From the NCBI GenBank assembly GCA_018136815.1, contig CM030945.1:966605-1030604 (forward strand): DNA of 64,000 nt, read 5' to 3'. This stretch comes from Isochrysis galbana (lineage: Eukaryota > Haptophyta > Isochrysidales > Isochrysidaceae). The notes under the pieces are model-generated. The model searched no databases and had not been told where the DNA came from. It saw nothing but the letters and a program-made list of their open reading frames with translations. Positions within the stretch are counted from its first letter, which is position 1. Each line of letters starts with the position of its first letter. The position numbers were made by a program, and so were the translations under genes. Below are positions 57,357 to 64,000 of this stretch, in pieces.

Positions 57357-58299
57357 CTCTTGCTCCCTCCCCCCCCGCTCCCCCTCTCCGTTACTTTCCC
57401 TGGAGAAGTCCAGGAAACCTCTCTTCGTCGGTCGGTCGGTCGGCCGATCGATTACAAAAAAAGAACAAGTCGAGACTTTCATCTCAGTCTCCGCGACCGC
57501 CGATGATGAATCCAGACCCTTTTATTTTCGAAAAGCAAGGTCTCGCAAAAAACAAAAAAAAACCTTTTAATATCCTTACCGCACTCGCGGCGAATGGAAC
57601 CACTACCTACTACACGTAGTACGTAGCATACTTTCTACACCCCCATTCCCCCGGCCCTTCTCCCCGCCATCAGGCGGCTCCCCCCGTACACTACTAGGGG
57701 GATAGGGGTGAAGGGCTTAGATATGGTCCGGTGGCCCGCCTAGTTGGGCTGTCAGTCCGTAAGCTTACGGTGGTTTTGAGCTTACACTTACATCAGTACT
57801 TACATCAGTACTAATATCAGCTTACACCCCTATTATAACTTCTAGTATCGCTATTATTATACTTATACTTATACTTACTGGGGGGTGTTCAGCGTGCAGC
57901 GCGTGGCGCGTGGCGCGCGCGCAAAGGGGAGGGCAGCGCAAACAAACAGAGAGCACGAGTTGGCAGGTGCATGTGAAGAGGAAGAGGCCAAGAGTCCAAG
58001 GTGGTGGGGGGTGGGCAGCTAGCAGGAGAGATAGGCGGGGGGAGGGAGCGGGCTGGCGCGCCTCTGTGCTTGTTCGCGGGGGCTCGTTCCCGCTCCGGAG
58101 TTTTATTTTCAGTTTTATTTTTGAACTGGCTGCCTAGGAACTAACATCAGTATATCAGCTCCTGGGGAGCTAATACTAATGCATCAGTACTAATATCAGT
58201 ACTTACAGCCCAACTAGGGTGGCCCGCGCCTCCCCCCGGTGATCTTTCCCCCCCTTCCTCCTGTGTCTCCGAGTGGGCGGCCGACTCTGTCCCGACTTA
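57357..58299. repeat. Dispersed repeats, no gene seen
   Basis: 57563-57595 is a copy of the CCTTTTAATATCCTTACCGC family. 57780-57835 and 58140-58205 carry repeated CAGTACTAATATCAGC-type motifs, shared with 59275-59340, 63500-63550 and 63875-63950. The phrase CCTAGTTGGGCTGT (57741) recurs inverted near 58205. Confidence 0.6.
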
Positions 58300-59260
58300 T
58301 CCTGTGAACAGGAGCGGGACTTACCGATTTTCCGGTGGGCGGAGCTCTCGCTCGGCCCCCCCCCCTTCTCCGCGCTCTCTCTCCCCTCTCCTGCGGCACG
58401 CGCGATGGCGCGCCTGCGGCAGGCCTCCAGCTGCCCTCTGGCGGCCCCTGGAGGCTCTTGGAGGCCAGCTCAGGGGGCAGAGGAGGCTGGGGCTGGGCCC
58501 TGGCCTCCCCTGCCTCCCCCTCGCTGGCGCTCCTGAGCCTCTGGAGCCCCCACGCTGCACCTGTCTGCCTATCGACCAGGGGGGGAGGGGGGGTTGGAGC
58601 AATGGGCTGGTCACGAGGGGCCAGGATGGGCGAATGGGGCGAGCCTGTGGGGAAGGGAGTGGATCAGTAAGGCAGTGGCCTCCTGGCAAGCCATCAGGCA
58701 TGCCAGGAGGATGGGTGGTTCCTCCCCCATGGCAGGGGAGGAGTGGAGAGAGGGGGGGGCTCGTGCCCCCCCATGGGTCAACCAAGTATAAACTTAGTTG
58801 TCTCGCAAAAAACAAGGGTTGGCAAGAGGGGGTCGAAATCAAGACCCCACTAGCAACTCTTGTTTTTTTTTGCGGAGCACCGCCCCCCCTCTCCCCTCCT
58901 CTCTCCGCTGATAGAGCCCTCCCCTCTCCCTCTCCCCTCCGCCGATGGAGCCGCGCTAGCGGAAGAAGAGGAAGAGGCGCAAGCGCAATGATCAATAATG
59001 ATCCCACGCTGATCACGGCGTGGAGGCTCGGGGTGGGAATGAGGAATGAGCGTCACTCTGCGTATGTGCATCCGCGCCGGGACGGATGGGGCGGATGGCG
59101 GGCAGCGCTGGAAAAAGGACCACTTCGTGTTGGGCATCTGGTTGGTGCGCGGGCGAGGTCACGTTGTCACGTTCACGTTCCGTCGAATATGGAATATGGG
59201 AAAGACGCGGACAGACTCAAGTTGAGCCATACTAGATACTAGTAGAACATTCGTTTAATC
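58300..59260. repeat. GC-rich DNA with inverted dispersed repeat
   Basis: 58672-58800 is an inverted copy of the CCCATGGGGGGGCACGAGCC family (12408, 13535). Long frames here are Pro/Gly/Arg-rich, include repeat sequence and show no domain. Confidence 0.6.
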
Positions 59261-59274
59261 ATAGTCCCAGAGCT

Positions 59275-59340
59275 GACAACTGATATCAGTGGTTTGGCAT
59301 TCTGGAGCTGTTACTGACAGTGTAAGCTGATATTAGAACT
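59275..59340. repeat. ATATCAG dispersed repeat
   Basis: GACAACTGATATCAGTGGTT...GGAGCTGTTACT matches 63872-63925 (GACAACTAATATCAGTGATT...GGAGCTATTACT). Confidence 0.7.
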
Positions 59341-59639
59341 GTTATGACATCTATGCTCCCCACGTCCGTATGTGTCCGTGAGTCGTTGCCCTGCAACTCA
59401 TGGCCCTGCACCATCCCACCTCTCGCAGGCTTCCGCGTGTCGTTGCGTTACAACTCCGCGTGATCGAACGAGCGGAGCGCCGGTAGTTTTGCAGCCCTGC
59501 CGCCCTGGCGCTTAACTGCCGCTGCTGCGGAGGCAAGGACACACAGGCAGGGGCTGTGGAGAGGCATCTACTTTGTGTGCACACCTCCACCGTCGTGGCA
59601 GTGGTAGCAGCAGTGCGTAGCGGGAGTCGTGCACTGTCT

Positions 59640-60245
59640 GCGCATCCATCCGCAAGATGAGTCGTCGCATCTCGTGTGGCGCTCACGTCTCTTAGATGGT
59701 AGCGGCACACCATGTAGATGTAGACATCTTCAAGAAAGGAAACACCAATCTGTATTAGATCCTATCATCCCAAAGATGGCTCGGGCTCATCATCAGGATG
59801 CGTTCCATCCGAGAGATGCCACTTGCCTTTCTATCGAGATGTGCGCGTCCTTGATATGGCTTAGTTACATTTCAAATGTGATTGCATGGAAGAGAGAGAT
59901 GCTGCACGCCCATTTCTTGAAATGCGCCCATCTCGAAGGTGGCTGAGGCACATCTTGCGGACAAGGCTCTCTCAACAATGCTAAAAGCCAATCGATTAGA
60001 TGCGTACGTCTCTTAGATCCAAAGCAAACATCTTGCGCACAAACGCACCTCGAAGAGCTGGAGATCAGCCATCTGTAAAGATGCTCCATCTTTGGAGATG
60101 GCACGTGAGAATGTGAGGTGCAGCGCATCTCAAAGATGGCTCGTGCCATATAAAGAACATTAACACTCGCAGATGGACTTTTCACATCCCGAGATGGACC
60201 CATCCTCTTAGATAGGGGTGTTCCATCTTGAGAGGGACTTTCCCG
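59640..60245. repeat. Array of degenerate CATCT-AGATG inverted repeats
   Basis: At least a dozen short imperfect palindromes, each a CATC/CATCT half facing a GATG/AGATGG half across 2-5 bases, recur every 17-45 bp. Examples: CATCCCAAAGATGG (59766), CATCCGAGAGATG (59807), CATTTCAAATGTG (59869), CATCTTTGGAGATGG (60084), CATCTCAAAGATGG (60127) and CATCCCGAGATGG (60184). The units are not otherwise conserved. No ORF of note. Confidence 0.6.
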
Positions 60246-60309
60246 TCCCCTTATATACCTGGGTAGGCATGGTCTCTCTGCTCGAGGGCAGTGCGTCTGC
60301 ATGACGTCT

Positions 60310-60660
60310 GTCATGACTTGGTCGTCCGCCGCGGCGGGGTGGGCGGGGAGAGGAGAGGGGGGCGACGCGCGCTCTATGACCCTATCGTCATAACGATAGT
60401 TCTGGGTGAGTAGTCCGTAGCCCGTAGTCCGATGTAGGACGGACGCCTCACTGGATTTTCTTCCGCCCATTGCGTAACTTGTGGGAAGTTAAAATGGGAG
60501 CCAGGGGGTTGCGCGGGGGGTGTTTCATCAAAGGGTTACATGTTTGTTTGTGCCGGAGACAACAACACGCATCAAGGATCAAGGTGTCGGGCAGGTGCGC
60601 TGCGGGCTGTCGTAATAGTACCGGGCTAGTGGCAGTAGTGGTACTGGCGCTCAATTTTAT
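60310..60660. repeat. Two adjacent dispersed repeats
   Basis: 60310-60405 matches 19876-19975 (CGCGCGCTCTATGACCCTAT with the CTATCGTCATAACGATAG inverted repeat). 60430-60660 matches 8400-8665. Confidence 0.75.
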
Positions 60661-61046
60661 ATCGGGGTGGGCCGGGATAGGGGGGAGGGAGCGTGCCCTC
60701 CCCCATGCGAATCAACTGTAAAGTCAGTTGAAGATCTGGAAAAATGAGAAACCTCTGCTAGAGACAAGAATACGCGCGATGGAGAGACAACGGCAGATAA
60801 GGACAAGTACCGCTTTCGCCTGATCCGCTGATTTGCAACAAGCGTTGCCATCGCCTCCGCCGCCCTCACCTGTGCGCTCGGGCGCAGAGTGCCCATCTCG
60901 CCGCCCCAGCGACAAATCCAAACTAATCAGGCGTCCGCCATCGCGAACTCTGCTTTGTGCGCGAGTTTGGGTCCTTACCCATCTAGGCTCATCTCCACTG
61001 CGATGCCGAGTATAGTTGACGCAATCAATGCATGAAGCGTTTCGCT
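60661..61046. other. 3' flank of the PDE6D gene, no gene seen
   Basis: Short frames without domain signatures on both strands. Confidence 0.5.
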
Positions 61047-62150
61047 TCACTTGTCATACCACACGCGAAGCTTACTCTTGCAGACGAGTAGATCGCCATC
61101 GTAGAAGGCTGTCTCCACCACCACGTTGCCATTGAGAAGTGCTGCTGGCATCATCTTCTCTTCTTCCGCAGCGTCAATCGTTTGCTGCCAACTGAGCAAG
61201 GACGTTGGAGGAGGGATAGCACTCGCTTGTGGGGTGCCTTCTCTGTCCAACATAAGCAGTGGAGTGTTCGCAAACAGGCTTCAGCAGAATGATGAAGCCG
61301 CTGGAAAGGATAAGGCAAGCGCACGTGTTTGTTGAGTTGGGTATGACGAAGCCAAATTTGAATTTCCACTCCTCCATGCACGAATTTTGAAAGAAGATGC
61401 GCTGCTCAATACGCAACGCCTGGTGCAAGCAAGGGGATTGGCTTAGCAAAAGCTAGACGCCGACGTAGCAGCTTGGCTGGTTGCTTCAGGCATCGGTTCG
61501 GGTAGCGATGCGTTGGACAAACCTGCAGGCACTCGACGGAGGAGAACTGAAATTCCCGGGACACCGCGCGGCATTTCAGGATAGATGCAGGGATGTGGAT
61601 GTCCCGCTCAGTCAGCAGATCTCCCCAATTGTCATCCTCCCAGTAGACTTGTCGCGTCTCAGCGTCACTCATGTTCATCCAGTTGCTGCGAGAAGCAAGC
61701 AAAGGTGTTGGTGGGCTCATCGGTCAAGCTGGGCACGAAGACCCTCTCGCCATCTCTCCCCTTTCCCCGCCTTCCCTTTCTCTCCTTGCCTCGCGCTCGC
61801 TTCTCCCCTTGCCTGGCAAGCGTGGCAGCCCACAATGGGGAGGGGGAGGGAGGGAGGGAGGGAGGGAGGGAGATGGGGAGATGGGGATAGAGATAGGCAG
61901 AGGAGGTCTCCCACTGCAGCTCTGACGAGGAAGAGAGAAGTGGAAGAAGTTGGGGGGGAGAAGAGGGGGAAGAGAGAGGGGGTGGAACTCTCTTCGTGCA
62001 GGAGTGGAGGGTGGAAGGGGAGGGAAGGGAGGGCTTTGGGTGTGTGTGGGCGCACATCTTGAACCCCTGGAGGATCGCCGCCGCCCTCTCGTCCTGCGGC
62101 GCCACGATCGAGGGGCCCTCGTCCTCCAATTCCCACTCCAGCTCGCCCAT
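61047..62150 (-). CDS. PDE6D: PDE6D / prenyl-binding protein delta
   Basis: GDI-like solubilising factor that carries prenylated proteins, notably to cilia. Four exons on the minus strand: 62150-62056, 61685-61523, 61419-61325 and 61191-61047. Phases are 2, 0 and 2, and all joins reproduce conserved sequence: GFK-INWMNMSDAET, SSVECLQ-ALRIEQ and NSTNT-WQQTIDAAEE. The joined product is 165 aa against about 150 in animals; the excess is an acidic N terminus (MGELEWELEDEG). Family hallmarks are ILKCRAVSREFQFSS, MEEWKFKFGFVIPNSTNT, MMPAALLNGNVVVETAFYDG and LRVWY near the C terminus. Together with delta-tubulin it suggests a flagellate cell. Intron 1 contains GA and GGGA runs (61840-62000). Confidence 0.95.
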
Positions 62151-62306
62151 CGCGCGCCCCAAGGGCTTGGGGGGTCGTCCCTCCCAACCCCCCACGCCTC
62201 GCACCCCACCTCTTTCTCACCGTAACAGGCCGAATCATTCTTATCTATCGCCCCACCCGTCCGCACAGAGAGGCTCGATCGTCGTCTCCTCGAACTTGGC
62301 GCGCGC

Positions 62307-62309
<3 letters not shown>

Positions 62310-62343
<34 letters not shown>

Positions 62344-62800
62344 GTTCTGTTTTCGTCCTCTTGGAATGCGGAGAGAGGTCTCCAGTGTGGCCGCTCAGCA
62401 TCTTCTTCTCTCCTCACCCCTCCTTCTTCTTATCTGTCTTCTCATCCTTCCTAACCTCTCAGTCCTCTCCCTCCCTCCCTTCCTCTCTCTCTCTCTCTCT
62501 CTCTCTCCCCCCCCCCCCCCCCACCTACACCTCTCTCTCTCCCCCCCCCACATACCTCTAAACTACCTCTCCCCCTCCCCCCTCCCCTCCCCCCCTCTCC
62601 CCCCCTCTTTCCTCTCGCTCGAAAGTCTCTCCCTCCCTTCCTCTCTCTCTCTCTCTCCCCCCAACTACCCCCCCCCTCTCTCCCTCTGATCATCTCTCCA
62701 ATACCACCTCTCTCCCCCTCCCCCCTCCCCTCCCTTCCCTCTTTCCTCTCGCTTTATTCTCCACTCTCCCCGACTGCTCTCTCTCTCTCTCTCGCTCTCA
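62310..62800. repeat. GA and CT microsatellites, poly-C
   Basis: (GA)n at 62310-62341, C-run at 62508-62521, (CT)n and CCCT to about 62800. Lies upstream of the PDE6D start. Confidence 0.95.
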
Positions 62801-62924
62801 GCTCAGTGCGCACTCCCTCAGAAAATCGACCCAGATACTCCGATGAAGCTCTTACAATACGTGTAGAGTAGAGTAGAGAAGATCTGCAGAGCATGGCCTG
62901 AGAGCTAGCGAACGAGCTTGGGGC

Positions 62925-63025
62925 TGCTAGGGTTAGGACCTAACCCTAAATGCATTCGGTCAGGGTTAGCTGCTAACCTTTTAAAGCAAGCCATTCACCA
63001 TTCAGGGGTTAGGGTTTGGCTTGGC
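62925..63025. repeat. TTAGGG-like motifs in an inverted repeat
   Basis: TAGGGTTAGGACCTAACCCTA (62928-62948, 21 bp) is a near-perfect palindrome of telomere-like TTAGGG units. Single copies recur at about 62962 and 63007. Similar isolated units occur at 8696-8720. Confidence 0.6.
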
Positions 63026-64000
63026 CTTACTCACAACTCACCCTTACCCTCAGGCTCGCTAGAAGTCTGTACCCCTACCGCGTGAGGGGGTAGGGGGGGG
63101 GGGGCGTGCGCGAGTTGCATCGTGATGATGTCCCTGCGCTCGTCTTCGTCGATGTGCCGCCGCGTCGATGAGTGTGCAGGGGGGGCAGCACCTGTGTGTG
63201 ACGGAGGACGGTAGCCCTCCCCTTCCTCCCCGCGCCGAGAAGGGTCGGACGCAGCGCCCCTCTCCTCCTCCTCCTCGCCCCCTCCCTCCCCTCGGGCGAC
63301 GTGGGTTTTACCAAGAAAAACAAAAGAGAAAAGAAGTCCTTTACGAAAGTCTTACGGGAGGGGAAGCACAGGTCGTTTGCCTTCATTTGGTACCCCTCGT
63401 TTCCAAATACGCGATGCGCCGGTACAAAAAAAATCGTCTAGTATTTAAGCAAAGGCACCCACCTCACAGCATAGATGGGGTAACAGCTTATCAGCTCTCA
63501 AGGTTATGGAGCTATCACTAATATCAGCACTAATATCAGCTCTCATGAGAGTTGTCCCAACCAACAACAAAACTCCCCTGTGCGCGCACGCATGTGTTGA
63601 TTTATGCTCTCCACTATCCACACACAAACTCTCTCTCTCTCCTCTAGCGTTAGCGTAGATTAGTACTACTAGTTGGTAGTTGGATGAACCTAACGCATCT
63701 TAGGGATTGAGGATAGATGATAGAGCGTAGCAGCCAAGCAGCCGACCGAGGGAGGCTACTACGTATGTATATGTATGCTGAAGTATCGATGTTGAGGGAG
63801 GGGGGGAGGCGACGATTCTAATAGTAAAAGGAGTCATAGTAGTAGATCAGCCCCTTTAAGATTAGTCTAGCAGCCGACAACTAATATCAGTGATTTGGCA
63901 GTTTGGAGCTATTACTCTTACTGAGAGCTCATAACAGTACTCTTACCCCATCTAAGCCTCACAGTGCTCAACCATGTCTATAAATGGAATGGCGGCTGAT
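63026..64000. other. Repeats and unique DNA, no gene seen
   Basis: A G-run at 63093-63102. ATATCAG-family copies at 63500-63550 and 63872-63950. Short frames lack domain signatures. Confidence 0.5.

Noticed and set aside
58304-59242. 312-codon plus-strand frame
   Set aside because: Includes a dispersed repeat shared with 12.4 and 13.5 kb and has low-complexity composition.

Overview
The window looks like nuclear DNA of a GC-rich unicellular alga, most probably a haptophyte (Prymnesium, Chrysochromulina or Emiliania type). Five genes are split by short spliceosomal introns, mostly GT-AG and sometimes GC-AG. There is a very large AT-less type I polyketide synthase, a selenoprotein with an in-frame TGA, two flagellum-associated genes (delta-tubulin and a PDE6D-type prenyl-binding protein), and abundant GA/CT microsatellites. 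The haptophyte assignment is inference from this combination. No rRNA, tRNA or CRISPR array was recognised.

Layout. 1-858 (-): 5' part of a membrane protein that runs off the left edge. 2.6-5.1 kb (+): delta-tubulin in six exons. 6.2-9.4 kb: CT tracts, two GC-rich minisatellites inside a duplicated block, and dispersed repeats. 9.7-12.0 kb (+): chaperonin subunit CCT6 in five exons, 531 aa. 14.3-15.4 kb (+): cysteine-rich protein of unknown function. 16.1-19.5 kb: LTR retroelement with two identical 562-bp LTR-like repeats and a retropepsin remnant. 20.5-22.7 kb: divergent pair of a MAPEG-like membrane protein (-) and a D-cysteine desulfhydrase-family enzyme (+). 23.3-23.95 kb: LINE relic. 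25.6-27.3 kb (-): PHO88/SND3-family protein with an unusual signal-peptide-bearing extension, four exons. 27.8-28.9 kb (-): an unknown 211-aa protein and a small protein with three knottin-like repeats. 29.2-31.9 kb (-): NRAMP metal transporter in seven exons. 32.1-35.2 kb: MITE, hAT relic and LTR/gag relic. 36.8-53.8 kb (+): one uninterrupted 5,657-codon polyketide synthase. 54.7-55.5 kb: gag-like relic. 56.3-56.8 kb (-): selenoprotein H homologue whose reading frame crosses a TGA. 61.0-62.2 kb (-): PDE6D homologue in four exons. The rest is repeats and simple sequence.

Polyketide synthase. The order is FAAL-ACP / KS-DH-psiKR-ER-KR-ACP / KS-ACP / KS-DH-psiKR-ER-KR-ACP / KS-ACP-TE, with no acyltransferase domain. 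It should load an existing fatty acid as acyl-AMP, extend it through two fully reducing modules and one non-reducing module, and release it by a terminal thioesterase. The fourth KS has lost the first catalytic histidine. The ER-KR halves of the two reducing modules are encoded by two 1,678-bp segments that appear identical at nucleotide level although the neighbouring domains have diverged.

The genes do not form an operon. Housekeeping, ciliary, metal-transport and specialised-metabolism genes are interspersed with mobile-element debris. Several short repeat families occur two to five times each within these 64 kb.
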